DNA of 64,000 bases from an uncultured Paracoccaceae bacterium (GCA_951812305.1 CATOSB010000001.1:577189-641188); one strand, 5' to 3'. Positions 38,649 to 48,460 are shown, numbered from the stretch's first letter. A program made the numbers and translations. The notes: generated by a model not told the origin, from the sequence alone.

Positions 38649-39317
38649 ATGACATGGACGATCCCCAACATCCTGACCACGCTACGCCTGTTGGCGGCGC
38701 CCGGCGTTGTCGTCATGTTCCTCTATTTCGCCCGGCCCTGGGCCGACTGGTTCGCGATGTTGTTGTTCATTGGCGCGGCGATTACCGATTACTTTGACGG
38801 CTATCTCGCGCGGCTTTGGAAACAGGAAAGCCGGTTTGGCGCGATGCTGGACCCGATTGCCGACAAGGCGATGGTAGTGATCGCTTTGCTGGTGATCACC
38901 GGGTTTTCGGGCATGGATCCATGGATCCTGCTACCTGCGACGGTGATCATCTTTCGCGAGGTGTTCATCTCTGGCCTGCGCGAGTTTCTGGGCGACAAGG
39001 GCAGCGTCCTGAAGGTCACTGTGCTTGCGAAATACAAGACCTTTCTGCAGATGATCACCATGACATTCCTCTTTGCCAAAGGTGTTTTCCAGCACGAGGT
39101 GTTCGACCGCACCTATGGCATGGGCTACGAACTGGCCGATAAGGTCCTGACCGGGCAAGTGCCCGACGAGGTGGGCGTGTTGTTTTATGCCCGCGCAGCA
39201 GAAGTCACCTGGTGGATCGGCACGGTTCTGTTGTGGATCGCCGCGGCACTGACACTTTGGACCGGCCTGCAGTATTTCGCCAAGTCGCTGCCGTTCTTCA
39301 AGGATGGCGGGCAATGA
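38649..39317 (+). CDS. pgsA: CDP-diacylglycerol-glycerol-3-phosphate 3-phosphatidyltransferase
   Basis: 222 residues, five to six helices. The CDP-alcohol phosphotransferase signature is DYFDGYLARLWKQESRFGAMLDPIADK (D-G-x2-A-R-x8-G-x3-D-x3-D). It makes phosphatidylglycerol phosphate at the inner membrane. It overlaps moaD by 4 bases, and the cluster pgsA-moaD-moaE after uvrC is a common alphaproteobacterial order. Confidence 0.95.
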   Translation: MTWTIPNILTTLRLLAAPGVVVMFLYFARPWADWFAMLLFIGAAITDYFDGYLARLWKQESRFGAMLDPIADKAMVVIALLVITGFSGMDPWILLPATVIIFREVFISGLREFLGDKGSVLKVTVLAKYKTFLQMITMTFLFAKGVFQHEVFDRTYGMGYELADKVLTGQVPDEVGVLFYARAAEVTWWIGTVLLWIAAALTLWTGLQYFAKSLPFFKDGGQ

Positions 39318-39562
39318 TCGACATTCTCTATTTCGCCTGGGTGCGCGAGAGGATCGGTTTGCCTAAAGAGCAGGTCGAAACGAATGCCGTGACTGTGGCC
39401 GATCTTGTCGCCGAACTGAAAGCACGTGAAGACAGATATGCCGCCGCGTTTGCCGACACCACTGCCCTGCGTGTCGCGCTGGATCAGAAGCTGTCGGATT
39501 TCGATGCGCCGATTGCCGGGGTTCGAGAGGTGGCGTTCTTCCCGCCAATGACCGGCGGATAA
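39314..39562 (+). CDS. moaD: Molybdopterin synthase sulfur carrier subunit
   Basis: 82 residues from the ATG at 39314, which overlaps the pgsA stop. Ubiquitin-like fold; the C-terminus reads FFPPMTGG, the Gly-Gly end that is thiocarboxylated for sulfur transfer. Partner of MoaE, encoded one base downstream. It converts precursor Z to molybdopterin together with MoaE. Confidence 0.95.
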   Translation: MIDILYFAWVRERIGLPKEQVETNAVTVADLVAELKAREDRYAAAFADTTALRVALDQKLSDFDAPIAGVREVAFFPPMTGG

Positions 39563-39563
39563 C

Positions 39564-40001
39564 GTGACGGTCCGAATCCAACCCGAACCGTTCGATGTGG
39601 GTGTGGAGCTCGCGGCGTTCTCGCAAGGGCGTGCCGACATTGGGGCCGAAGTAACGTTCACCGGCATTGTGCGAGATGACGGCGGGCTGAGGCATATGGA
39701 AATCGAGCATTACCCGGCGATGACCAAGTCTGCGATTGAAGAGATCGTATCAATGGCCTCGAAGCGCTGGGAACTGAGAGCAAGCCTCGTGATCCACCGA
39801 TTTGGGCGGCTCAAACCCGGCGAAAAAATCATGATGGTGGCGACCGCCTCATCGCACCGCGCTGACGCATTTGCAGCGGCCGAATTCCTTATGGATTACC
39901 TGAAATCCCGTGCACCGTTCTGGAAGAAAGAAGTTGGTGCAGATGGTGAGGTATGGGTGGATGCAAAAGCTGACGACGAAGATGCGTTAAAGCGTTGGTA
40001 A
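39564..40001 (+). CDS. moaE: Molybdopterin synthase catalytic subunit
   Basis: 145 residues. EVTFTGIVRDDGGLRHMEIEHY, VIHRFGRLKPGEKIMMVATASSHR and LKSRAPFWKKEV are MoaE hallmarks, with the catalytic Lys in the last motif. The GTG start at 39564 follows the moaD stop directly. The short C-terminal extension is ordinary for the family. Confidence 0.95.
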   Translation: MTVRIQPEPFDVGVELAAFSQGRADIGAEVTFTGIVRDDGGLRHMEIEHYPAMTKSAIEEIVSMASKRWELRASLVIHRFGRLKPGEKIMMVATASSHRADAFAAAEFLMDYLKSRAPFWKKEVGADGEVWVDAKADDEDALKRW

Positions 40002-40195
40002 CCGCACCGTACGGTTGGTTAACGCCCTCTAAGCCTCGCAGCTTTAGAACACGCCGCGAAGCTTCCGTGGCGGGGCCAAATACCCCAAAGCGATCAGATG
40101 ACATGCGCCTCAATGGAACTGCGATACCGGCGAGGCAGGACGTAAACGGCCAAAACCATTGGGGTCAACGCCCCGGTGGGTCCGACTGAAATATG

Positions 40196-40612
40196 TCACA
40201 CTGGCGGCCGCCATCTGAAATTCCCATCCCGAGAGCTGGCAGCAATCCGATGGCACTGGGCGGTAACGGAGTTCATGCGCTTGGCATCACCCTGGTTCTG
40301 CCGCTCGATATAGCCGCGCAATTCTTCCGCCTCGCGCCGCGCATCGCGCAAACCATCCATTGCCGCGCGCAATTCCGCCTCGGTCTGTTGCATCTGGTTG
40401 GTGATTTCTGCCTCGCGCTGATGGAAATAGGCCTCCGCCTGATCGCGCGTCTCTTCCGCGTCGTGAAGGCTTTGCGCCATACTGTCCAACTCGTTCATCT
40501 CTGATCCCGTGACGCGCGTAAAACGGGCCACCAGCCAATGCGCGAACCAGCCCATCACAAAGGCCACAAAAAGAATAATCGCTGTGACGGCAATGAATTC
40601 AGTTCGACCCAT
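40196..40612 (-). CDS. Membrane-anchored coiled-coil protein of unknown function
   Basis: About 138 residues from the ATG at 40612 (MGRTEFIAVTAIILFVAFVMGW). One N-terminal helix is followed by a long, charged, coiled-coil stretch (AEAYFHQREAEITNQMQQTE, LRDARREAEELRGYIERQN). It overlaps the OmpA-like gene by 14 bases and is the last gene of the ubiA-ompA unit. Probably an inner-membrane protein with a cytoplasmic or periplasmic coil. No family name assigned. Confidence 0.72.
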   Translation of the reverse strand: MGRTEFIAVTAIILFVAFVMGWFAHWLVARFTRVTGSEMNELDSMAQSLHDAEETRDQAEAYFHQREAEITNQMQQTEAELRAAMDGLRDARREAEELRGYIERQNQGDAKRMNSVTAQCHRIAASSRDGNFRWRPPV

Positions 40613-42533
40613 CTGTTCCCTCGTCTGTCTCTGTGGCGGCCTCTTCAGCGCCGTGGTCATGGCCGTCGCCTTCGGCCTGTGCGTCTTCGCCTTCCGGCTC
40701 CGGCTCTCCGGTGATGATCAGCGTGAATTCGATCCGCCGGTTCGCTTCGCGACCCTCTTCGGTGCCGTTATCCGCAATCGGCACAGCCTCACCAAATCCT
40801 GTTGGAGTCAGGTTGCCGGTCAGAACCCGGCGCGCCTGCAAAGCGTTCAGAACGGCTTCGGCGCGTTGCTGTGACAGCGCCTGGTTCATCACCTCGCGCC
40901 CCTGACTGTCCGTATGCCCACCGATTTCCATCGGCACGTCAGAGCAATCCTTCATCATCTCGGCAATCCGATCGATTGTCTTCAAGCCTACGGGGTCGAT
41001 ATCGGCCGAGCCGGGTTCAAATGAAACTTTCTGCGCCGCCAGAATTGCATTGATGCGGTCAACGCATTCTTCCGGCGTCGGCAGATTTATCTCGGGGTCG
41101 AGCGCCTCGACATACGTGACCTTGATCGAGAAGTGTTCTGCCTCGCCCAGTTGGTCGGACAGAATGCGCGATACATCTGCCTGCGCATTGCGGTCACCGG
41201 CATTGCCGCGAATATCCAGAAATTCCGGCTGCACGACCAATATCCCATTGTTCAATACGGCCAGCGCCGCCAGCCCCGCAAAGACACGACCCGCCCAGCC
41301 GTCGGGCAAAGCATCATCGGCGCGCATGGCCGCCTGAACATCTGCGCCGACAAACCGGGCGTGGGCGAACCCTTCGACCGCGTTGCGCTGGCGTTCGTCA
41401 CTGACTTTGCCGCGCAATTGCAAAAGGCCTTCCGGGCTTTTGGTGGCCACGAATTCCGGCGGCCCGTCCTCGCTGTCCTCGCCTGTTCCGTCAATCATCA
41501 CCGGTTCGGGCCGGACCGCAGACAGCGAGAAGACCTCGGGTAATTCCGCCTCCAGTTTGCCGACCGCGGTGTCGAACTGCACTTCATCAACGCTGTCGAG
41601 CGCTACGAGCGAAACATCAGCATCCGAAAAGGTCAGCGATCCGCCGCCCAGTTCGGCCAGTGCGCCGATCCCCGAGGTCACCGCATCCGGCCAGCTTGGG
41701 CTGGGTACGCCAAGACCCAGAACGCAAGTTGCCTTGCCTTGCAGTCCTGCCTCTGCCGCGGCAGCAAGGATCGCGGCACGCCCTTCTTCTGTATGCGCAG
41801 AACAGGCGTCAAACCGTGCACCATTCTCATCAATCAGGAACCGTAAGGTGAAGGGTGTGATCACCAGGCGAGGCGCCGATATATCCAACTCCAGCGCTAT
41901 GTCCGCAGGCGCCTCGCGTTTGAGAGACGCCTCAAGCAACCGCTTTTCCGGGCCGCTATCTGCGATGGCGTTGATCTCAACACTGTCGGCGGCGACGGAT
42001 ATCTTGGACCTCGGCAACTGCGCAAGCGCATTGAGGCCAAAACTTATCGCTTCCACCCAGCCCGCCGGTATCGGGTGATCCGCCGTTTCCAAAAGGTCCG
42101 CGACATCGGCGCCGCCGGCGAGTTCGCCAATGGTTTGCGCCATTGCTTCGCGATCCATGGCGACGGGAACCAATCCAATCAGGGATATCCCCGCATCATT
42201 GCGCAAAATCTCGATTGAAAACCTCGGTGGCTCGATTTCCGCCGCTGCGGCCACATCGATTTCGTCAATAACGCGCGTGGCGTCGACGACTCGGCCTGCC
42301 AGACGCAATGCCTTGAATCGCGTCGCCTCGTCTTCTGCCGTGCCAGACAGGTGAACTTTCAACCTATCGACGCGAACGCTCGCCCAGTCTTGTGCATCGG
42401 TCATCAACAAGCTGTTAACGCGCCGCTCTGCGTTGTCCTCGATCCGATCAACCGCCAGCACCGCGACCGTCACCGACATTACCGCCGCCACCAAAAGCGC
42501 CAGCACCGCAGGGATGTAGGAAGACAATCGCAT
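40599..42533 (-). CDS. OmpA-family protein with N-terminal anchor and BON-like repeats
   Basis: About 644 residues (start at 42533; 42572 is an alternative). An N-terminal hydrophobic anchor (IPAVLALLVAAVMSVTVAVLA) is followed by a long region that repeats BON-like folds. The C-terminal OmpA peptidoglycan-binding domain shows MEIGGHTDSQGREVMNQALSQQRAEAVLNAL and GFGEAVPIADNGTEEGREANRRIEF. An acidic Glu/Asp/His tail ends it. Likely tethers the envelope to peptidoglycan. Downstream of ubiA on the same strand. Confidence 0.87.
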   Translation of the reverse strand: MRLSSYIPAVLALLVAAVMSVTVAVLAVDRIEDNAERRVNSLLMTDAQDWASVRVDRLKVHLSGTAEDEATRFKALRLAGRVVDATRVIDEIDVAAAAEIEPPRFSIEILRNDAGISLIGLVPVAMDREAMAQTIGELAGGADVADLLETADHPIPAGWVEAISFGLNALAQLPRSKISVAADSVEINAIADSGPEKRLLEASLKREAPADIALELDISAPRLVITPFTLRFLIDENGARFDACSAHTEEGRAAILAAAAEAGLQGKATCVLGLGVPSPSWPDAVTSGIGALAELGGGSLTFSDADVSLVALDSVDEVQFDTAVGKLEAELPEVFSLSAVRPEPVMIDGTGEDSEDGPPEFVATKSPEGLLQLRGKVSDERQRNAVEGFAHARFVGADVQAAMRADDALPDGWAGRVFAGLAALAVLNNGILVVQPEFLDIRGNAGDRNAQADVSRILSDQLGEAEHFSIKVTYVEALDPEINLPTPEECVDRINAILAAQKVSFEPGSADIDPVGLKTIDRIAEMMKDCSDVPMEIGGHTDSQGREVMNQALSQQRAEAVLNALQARRVLTGNLTPTGFGEAVPIADNGTEEGREANRRIEFTLIITGEPEPEGEDAQAEGDGHDHGAEEAATETDEGTDGSN

Positions 42534-42600
42534 TATGTTGGTGGAATTCCGCGTTATCCGTATCGCGCGCATTCTTATGTGCTGCGCGCGCGCGGGGCAA

Positions 42601-43569
42601 TCAAAGGATCAGCGCGACGGCAAGAAAAAGCACAACGATCAGGCCCGCGTCCCGGTTCGAACGAAAAAGCATCATACAAACGCCCGGGTCATCGATGTCC
42701 AGCCGTCGCATTTGCCAACTCAGGTGCCAGCCAAAGGCCCACGGTCCACCCAGTGCAACGGTAAGAACCAGAACATTCGCGGTGCCGATCAGTGCCGCAA
42801 TAATCGCAGCCATTAGCAGCGTGACCGCCAATACCATGAAGATCAGCAAAAATCGCGGCGTCTCTGCACCAAACAACCGCGCCGTTGATTTTACGCCGAT
42901 CAGCACGTCGTCTTCCTTGTCCTGATGCGCATAAATCGTGTCGTAGAACAGGGTCCAGGCAATGCCCGAAGCGTACAAAATGACCGGCGCCAATGTCAGC
43001 CCGCCCGTGACCGCAGCCCAGGCCAAAAGCGCGCCCCAATTGAATGCCAACCCCAGAAAGACTTGCGGCCACCATGTGAAGCGCTTGGCGAACGGGTAGA
43101 TGCAGACCAGCGCGAGCGATCCGATTCCCAACCAGATCGCAAATCGCCCAAACGTAAGAAGAATGGCGAAGGCGAGCAAAGCCTGCAACGCCGTCCAGAC
43201 ATAGGCCCCCGTCACACTAACCTGACCGCTTGGCAATGGGCGCGAAGCGGTGCGCGTGACTTTGGCGTCGAAATCCCTGTCGGTAATGTCGTTCCAGGTG
43301 CAGCCTGCCCCGCGCATCAGCCACGCTCCTATTGCACAGCCGAACATGATCCAAGCCTCTCGCCAGCCGAATCCGTCCTGATGCGCCGCGGCCAAAAGCG
43401 CACCCCACCAACAGGGCAACAGCAGCAGCCAGGTGCCGATAGGCCTGTCCGCTCTGCTGAGCCGAAGAAATCCCCGCGACCATTCCGGCGCCCGGGTATC
43501 CACCCAGTTGCCGCGCACCGCGTCAGAAACCTGCCCGTCGCTGTCTGGCGTCTTTTGTTGATCGTTCAT
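42601..43569 (-). CDS. ubiA: 4-hydroxybenzoate polyprenyltransferase
   Basis: 322 residues and about eight to nine helices. The two Asp-rich motifs are AGCTWNDITDRDFDAKVTRTASRPL and YDTIYAHQDKEDD, which bind the prenyl diphosphate through Mg2+. It attaches the isoprenoid tail in ubiquinone synthesis at the inner membrane. The gene is divergent from rsmE with an 11-base gap. Confidence 0.95.
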   Translation of the reverse strand: MNDQQKTPDSDGQVSDAVRGNWVDTRAPEWSRGFLRLSRADRPIGTWLLLLPCWWGALLAAAHQDGFGWREAWIMFGCAIGAWLMRGAGCTWNDITDRDFDAKVTRTASRPLPSGQVSVTGAYVWTALQALLAFAILLTFGRFAIWLGIGSLALVCIYPFAKRFTWWPQVFLGLAFNWGALLAWAAVTGGLTLAPVILYASGIAWTLFYDTIYAHQDKEDDVLIGVKSTARLFGAETPRFLLIFMVLAVTLLMAAIIAALIGTANVLVLTVALGGPWAFGWHLSWQMRRLDIDDPGVCMMLFRSNRDAGLIVVLFLAVALIL

Positions 43570-43580
43570 ATGGTCTGCCC

Positions 43581-44297
43581 ATGCCTCGTATTCGTCTCTA
43601 TCTAGATCACCCGTTGTCGGCAGGGCAATCCGTCGTCCTGTCGCGTGACCACGCGCATTACCTTTTTGGTGTGATGCGGCGAAAATCGGGTGACGAGGTG
43701 CTTGTCTTCAATGGCAGCGACGGGGAATGGCGTGCGCTCGTGGAACGCGCGGGCAAGCGAGACGGCCGGCTCAGGGCCGAAGAGCAGACCCGCGCGCAAG
43801 TAAATTCACCTGATCTGTGGTTGATTTTCGCGCCGATCAAAAAGGCGCGCACCGATTTTATCGTCGAGAAGGCCGTAGAACTGGGCGCATCCCGCATTGT
43901 GCCGGTTCAAACGGAATTCACCAATGCCGAACGAATCCGGCGCGACCGGTTGCAGGCGCACGCGGTTGAGGCCGCCGAACAATGCGGCTGCACCTTTGTT
44001 CCCGACGTTGCCGAACTGGCGCCAATGTCGCGTTTGCTCGACACATGGGACAACGCGCGCAATCTGATCTTTTGCGACGAATGTCTGGCCGGAGAAGGAG
44101 ACGCGACACTGCCACCCGCGCCGGCGGCGATCCTTGTCGGCCCCGAAGGCGGCTTTTCGGATGCCGAACGCACACGGCTGGCGGCCATGTCGGCAACCAC
44201 AAAAATTGGCCTCGGACCGCGCATTTTGCGCGCTGATACGGCCGCAGTCGCAGCGTTAACGCTTTGGCAATCAAACTGTGGCGATTGGCGTGGATAG
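43581..44297 (+). CDS. rsmE: 16S rRNA (uracil1498-N3)-methyltransferase
   Basis: 238 residues. SPOUT-class motifs: IKKARTDFIVEKAVELGASRIVPV, AILVGPEGGFSDAERTRLA and IGLGPRILRADTAAVAAL (the knot that binds S-adenosylmethionine). It methylates U1498 of 16S rRNA. Divergent from ubiA, as often seen in Rhodobacterales. Confidence 0.95.
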   Translation: MPRIRLYLDHPLSAGQSVVLSRDHAHYLFGVMRRKSGDEVLVFNGSDGEWRALVERAGKRDGRLRAEEQTRAQVNSPDLWLIFAPIKKARTDFIVEKAVELGASRIVPVQTEFTNAERIRRDRLQAHAVEAAEQCGCTFVPDVAELAPMSRLLDTWDNARNLIFCDECLAGEGDATLPPAPAAILVGPEGGFSDAERTRLAAMSATTKIGLGPRILRADTAAVAALTLWQSNCGDWRG

Positions 44298-44453
44298 CGG
44301 CGGATTCCCGCACAGTACCAACATAAATCAAAGTTTGTTTCCACTTTCGATGATTATGGCAAGAAAGTGGCCTTGAAAAACCGCAATCCCGCCTCATTTG
44401 AATTTTAGCCAAATTCTGTAACGGGTTTTGGTAACAGTTAAGGGTAATGATCG

Positions 44454-44969
44454 ATGTCGTCTTTCATTAGACCGGAAATTCTCAATGGAATTTGGCGCTG
44501 GCGCGAGGCGCTGTTTGGCGCATTCATGGCCGCCTGCGGCATGGTCTGGGCAGTCACTCAACAAGGCGTGCTTGCGGCCATCGGCACCTCTATCGCCATC
44601 GTTGGTGCCCTGATCATCTTCGCCGGAATTCAACGCACCCGTTTCTGCGTCGGCTCTGGCGGTCCGGGCGTGGTGCAGGTGCATGAGCGTCTCGTCACTT
44701 ATTACGGGCCGCATGACGGCGGCTCGGTCAGCATCGACGCCTTGCAAAGTGTGGAACTGAACCCGACAACCAAACCTGCCACCTGGGTTCTGACCGAAGT
44801 CGGCGGTCAGCCACTGTCAATCCCGACAAATGCAGAGAACGCCGAGTTGCTTTTTGATGTCTTTGCCGCGCTTGACGGGATCCGCACCGAGAACATGCTG
44901 GCTAAACTGCGCGCGAACCCGGTCGAACCGGTGACGATCTGGAACCACGGACAGCGCCGCCTGCATTGA
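44454..44969 (+). CDS. Hypothetical membrane protein, 171 residues
   Basis: Two hydrophobic segments near the N-terminus (ALFGAFMAACGMVWAVTQ and AAIGTSIAIVGALIIFAGI) precede a soluble beta-rich domain (VHERLVTYYGPHDGGSVSIDALQSVEL, LTEVGGQPLSIPTNAENAE). No catalytic motif. Lies 63 bases before gshA on the same strand. I recognise no family name with certainty. Confidence 0.72.
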   Translation: MSSFIRPEILNGIWRWREALFGAFMAACGMVWAVTQQGVLAAIGTSIAIVGALIIFAGIQRTRFCVGSGGPGVVQVHERLVTYYGPHDGGSVSIDALQSVELNPTTKPATWVLTEVGGQPLSIPTNAENAELLFDVFAALDGIRTENMLAKLRANPVEPVTIWNHGQRRLH

Positions 44970-45031
44970 CTTCCTGATTTGAAACGCCCAACTCTGCCGT
45001 GGCGAAACGGCAGAGCAGTGAGGCGCGCCAA

Positions 45032-46402
45032 ATGTCCATCCCCCAATCCGGCGGCGGGCCGATTGAACGGTTCGAACAGCTTGCCGAATATCTGGCCGAC
45101 GGCTGCAAACCGCGTGACGACTGGCGCATTGGCACAGAACACGAGAAATTCGGCTATTGCGAGGACACACATCTGCCGCTGCCCTATGAGGGGCCACGCT
45201 CTATCAGGGCGATGCTCGAAGGGTTGCGAGAACGCTTTGGATGGGACCCGCTGGAAGAGGCCGGCAACATCATTGGCCTGACCAAGGACGGCGCCAATAT
45301 CTCGCTGGAACCGGGTGGGCAACTGGAACTTTCAGGTGCCCCGCTGGAGACGATCCACCAAACCTGTGACGAGGTGAACCAGCACCTGCGCGAGGTGCAG
45401 GAGATTGCCGAAAAGATCGGCGCACGGTTCATCGGGCTTGGCGCCGCGCCGGATTGGACGCATGAGCAGATGCCGATGATGCCCAAAGGGCGTTACAAGC
45501 TGATGACCGATTACATGGGTCGGGTCGGCACGCATGGCACCCAAATGATGTACCGCACCTGCACTGTGCAGGTGAACCTCGACTTTTCGTCAGAGGCGGA
45601 CATGGTGCAGAAACTGCGCGTTGCACTGGCGCTGCAACCTGTTGCCACGGCGCTGTTTTCCAATTCACCGTTTTTCGAGGGCAAGCTGAACGGCCACAAA
45701 AGCTGGCGCAGCCGCATCTGGCGCGATCTGGACGCGGACCGAACCGGGATGCTTCCTTTCGTGTTCGAGGATGGCATGGGGTTCGATCGCTGGGTCGACT
45801 ATGCACTCAATGTGCCGATGTATTTCGTCTATCGCGACGGTGAATATATCGACGCGTTGGGCCAGTCTTTCCGCGATTTTCTGAAGGGCGAACTGCCCGC
45901 TCTGCCCGGCGAAACGCCAACACTCTCGGACTGGGCCGACCACCTGACGACCTTGTTCCCCGAAGCGCGGGTCAAGAAATTCATCGAAATGCGCGGCGCG
46001 GATGGCGGGCCGTGGCGTCGGCTTTGCGCACTGCCCGCGCTTTGGGTCGGGCTGACTTATGATCAGACCGCGCTTGATGCTGCGTGGGATCTGGTCAAGG
46101 GTTGGACCACCGAATTCCGCGATGACCTGCGCGTTGCGGCATCGGTTGACGGATTGGCGGCGCAGGTGGGCGGCATCAACATGCTCGACCTTGCCAAAGA
46201 GGTTGTCGCGATCTCCAAAGAAGGTCTGCGCAACCGCGCCCGCCCGGGTCTTGGCGGCATGGTCCCGGATGAACGCCATTTCCTTCACGCGTTGGAGGAA
46301 AGCCTTGAAACAGGGCAGTCGCCCGCCGATGAATTGCTGGATCGATATCACAACGCATGGGGTGGCGAGATTTCGAAGGTTTACGCAGAGTACAGCTATT
46401 GA
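45032..46402 (+). CDS. gshA: Glutamate-cysteine ligase (plant/alphaproteobacterial type)
   Basis: 456 residues from the ATG at 45032; an upstream GTG at 44999 is less likely. Motifs: DDWRIGTEHEKFGY, EPGGQLELSGAPLETIHQTC and YMGRVGTHGTQMMYRTCTVQVNLDF. This is the EC 6.3.2.2 family shared by plants and alphaproteobacteria, the first step of glutathione synthesis. The IS630 element starts 29 bases after its stop. The gene itself is intact. Confidence 0.95.
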   Translation: MSIPQSGGGPIERFEQLAEYLADGCKPRDDWRIGTEHEKFGYCEDTHLPLPYEGPRSIRAMLEGLRERFGWDPLEEAGNIIGLTKDGANISLEPGGQLELSGAPLETIHQTCDEVNQHLREVQEIAEKIGARFIGLGAAPDWTHEQMPMMPKGRYKLMTDYMGRVGTHGTQMMYRTCTVQVNLDFSSEADMVQKLRVALALQPVATALFSNSPFFEGKLNGHKSWRSRIWRDLDADRTGMLPFVFEDGMGFDRWVDYALNVPMYFVYRDGEYIDALGQSFRDFLKGELPALPGETPTLSDWADHLTTLFPEARVKKFIEMRGADGGPWRRLCALPALWVGLTYDQTALDAAWDLVKGWTTEFRDDLRVAASVDGLAAQVGGINMLDLAKEVVAISKEGLRNRARPGLGGMVPDERHFLHALEESLETGQSPADELLDRYHNAWGGEISKVYAEYSY

Positions 46403-46431
46403 CGCGTGACCTTGCGGAAACGCAGCATCTA

Positions 46432-47480
46432 GAGCGTCGTCCTTGAAATCTGAATCGATGGGATTCCCACGTGGCAGGTTTTGTGATTCACCATATGTGG
46501 AGGTGGATCATGGGCAAATCGCTATCACTGGATATTCGGGAACGTGTCGTCGCTTTGGTTGATGACGGCCTTTCCTGCCATGAGGCTGCGCGGCGTTTAC
46601 GGATATCAGCTGCCAGCGCGGTGCGGATCATGCAACGTAAGAGGCGAACGGGTGGGGTGAGAGCTGCGCCTCAAGGCCGCCCTCGGCGCAGCAAGCTGGA
46701 TGTGGTCTCAAACTGGCTTAAGACACGCGTGGAAGCCGAGCCGGATATCACTATGCCGGAACTGGCCGAGGTGCTGAAACAGGAACATGCCCTCACCGCG
46801 ACACCGGCGATGCTCTCGCGTTATCTGATCCATCGTCTTGGGTTCACATATAAAAAAATCCCTGATCGCGACGGAGCGGCTGCGCAAACGGGTGCGCGCT
46901 GCCAGGTACGAGTGGCAGCACCGCCGGATGCCGAGGATGCGCCTTGAGCCGCACCGGCTGGTTTTTATCGACGAAACAGCTGTCACGACCAAGATGACAC
47001 GGCTTCGTGGTCGATCCCCACGCGGCACCCGGCTGGAAGCCGACGCGCCCTTCGGCCACTGGCGCACCCAGACCTTCATCGCGGGCCTGCGGATCGACGA
47101 ACTCAGCGCCCCCTGGGTGCTGGACGGCCCCATGAACCGCGCCGCGTTCGACCTCTACATCGAGACCCAGCTGGCTCCAACGTTGCAGCCGGGCGATGTG
47201 GTGATCGCCGACAACCTGTCATCGCACAAATCGGCCAATGCGCAGGAACTGCTGAAGTCGCAAGGCAGCTGGCTGCTCTTCCTGCCGCCGTATTCGCCCG
47301 ATCTCAACCCGATCGAAATGGCGTACTCGAAACTCAAGGCACACCTGCGTCGGCTCAAGGCCCGCACCTTCGACGCCCTTTTCCAATCCGTCGCCCAAAC
47401 CTGCGACCTCTTCCCGCCAACCGAGTGCCGAAACCTCTTCAAAGCTGCCGGATATGTTGCAGATTAGATGGACGACGCTC
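46432..47480 (+). mobile_element. IS630-family insertion sequence (second, different element)
   Basis: GAGCGTCGTCC begins the left end (46432) and its complement GGACGACGCTC ends at 47480. A TA target copy flanks each side (46430-46431 and 47481-47482). Length 1049 bp. It inserted between gshA and a small membrane-protein gene without damaging either. Unlike the element at 2433 it has a different end sequence and transposase. Confidence 0.92.
46510..47467 (+). CDS. IS630-family transposase, frameshifted A/B reading frames
   Basis: ORF A (46510-46947) has the HTH domain: LDIRERVVALVDDGLSCHEA. ORF B (in frame with 46838-47467) has the DDE domain: VFIDETAVTTKMTRLRG, VVIADNLSSHKS and FLPPYSPDLNPIEMAYSKLK. 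The frames meet at a run of seven A (46852-46858). A +1 slip there joins TYKK to SLIATERLRKRVRAARYEW, the usual family continuation. Likely programmed frameshifting. Confidence 0.86.
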
Positions 47481-47525
47481 TAGCGCATTCTGCCCACATC
47501 GTCACAATATAGAGGATATGGGACA

Positions 47526-47798
47526 ATGCGGGACTTCTTTATCAATGCACTGGAAAAGCTGATTGCCGTCGTAATCATTATTATGCTGATCGGTGTCGTT
47601 ATTGGATCGTTGGCGGCTATGTTCGGTGGTGGCATCGAAGGAATGCCTGGCGGCGGCTTCCTGGGCGGTCTGGTCTTCCTGGTCGTCGGTCTGATCTATG
47701 TCGTGTTTTTGGGCGGGTTTATGTATCTCGGCCTGGGTATTTACCAAAACACCAAAGCCACGGCTGAAAGCATGGCGCGCATGGAATCACGCGGCTGA
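47526..47798 (+). CDS. Small glycine-rich membrane protein
   Basis: 90 residues. MRDFFINALEKLIAVVIIIMLIGVVIGSLAAM forms one helix. GGGIEGMPGGGFLGGLVFLVVGLIYVVFLGGFMYLGLGIY is a Gly-rich loop plus a second helix. A short charged tail ends in MARMESRG. Two-helix inner-membrane protein of unknown function. It lies 43 bases after the IS630 element. Confidence 0.75.
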   Translation: MRDFFINALEKLIAVVIIIMLIGVVIGSLAAMFGGGIEGMPGGGFLGGLVFLVVGLIYVVFLGGFMYLGLGIYQNTKATAESMARMESRG

Positions 47799-47860
47799 AC
47801 CGCATATTCTTTGCCGGGGCGCAGACCCCTAAAGTTTAGAGAAATGTGAGAGCGCGGGGG

Positions 47861-48460
47861 CTATCGAAGCCCCGGCGCGGTAATGTAGTCGTTATTTGCC
47901 GGTGAATCGTCGCGATAGATGCTGCGCTTCAGGTTCGGGAAATTTGCGTCGAGATAATTCATCAACTGAACCGGGTAGAATGTGCTCGGTACGCCCTCGA
48001 ATCCCGGCAATTGCTGCAGAATATCCGTATTCGCGCGCGTGCAATAGGCTTTCGGTACCGCGCCGTAACCCTGAACCAGCGCCAGCGCGCGTTCTGCAAC
48101 TTCCGCCGAAACAGGGATTTCCTGCGTTACCACATGCCAGGTCACACGTGCGTGGTAGGCGTTGTAAAACTCAACTGCGCGCGGCTCCATTCCATAGTGC
48201 ACGTCATTGCGTTCAGGAATGTGGGGATGCTGCCAGGTTCCGGCCGGGTCGAAAACCAAACGTTGAGACCCGTTGATCAACAGCGCGGAATGCCCGCCTT
48301 TGCCGTTGCGGTTCGAGACGACGGTGATGACAGAGATCGAAGGCGGCGCGTCATGGCGATAAATCGCGCGCTGCACTTCCTCCTCGGGCGCCCAGATGCT
48401 TTCGCCCGCACAAGCCGCCAGAATTAATGGTGCCAGCAATACAAGAATCAGTCGCCGCAT
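47861..48460 (-). CDS. Putative lipoprotein of unknown function
   Basis: 199 residues. LAPLILAACAGES carries a lipobox (LAAC), so the mature protein begins with a lipidated Cys at residue 17. The domain has NRNGKGGHSALLINGSQRLVFDPAGTWQHPHIPERNDVHYGM, with several His and Asp that look like a small hydrolase-like site (GGHSALLI). No confident family name. It precedes the aa3 subunit IV gene in the reverse direction. Confidence 0.75.
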   Translation of the reverse strand: MRRLILVLLAPLILAACAGESIWAPEEEVQRAIYRHDAPPSISVITVVSNRNGKGGHSALLINGSQRLVFDPAGTWQHPHIPERNDVHYGMEPRAVEFYNAYHARVTWHVVTQEIPVSAEVAERALALVQGYGAVPKAYCTRANTDILQQLPGFEGVPSTFYPVQLMNYLDANFPNLKRSIYRDDSPANNDYITAPGLR

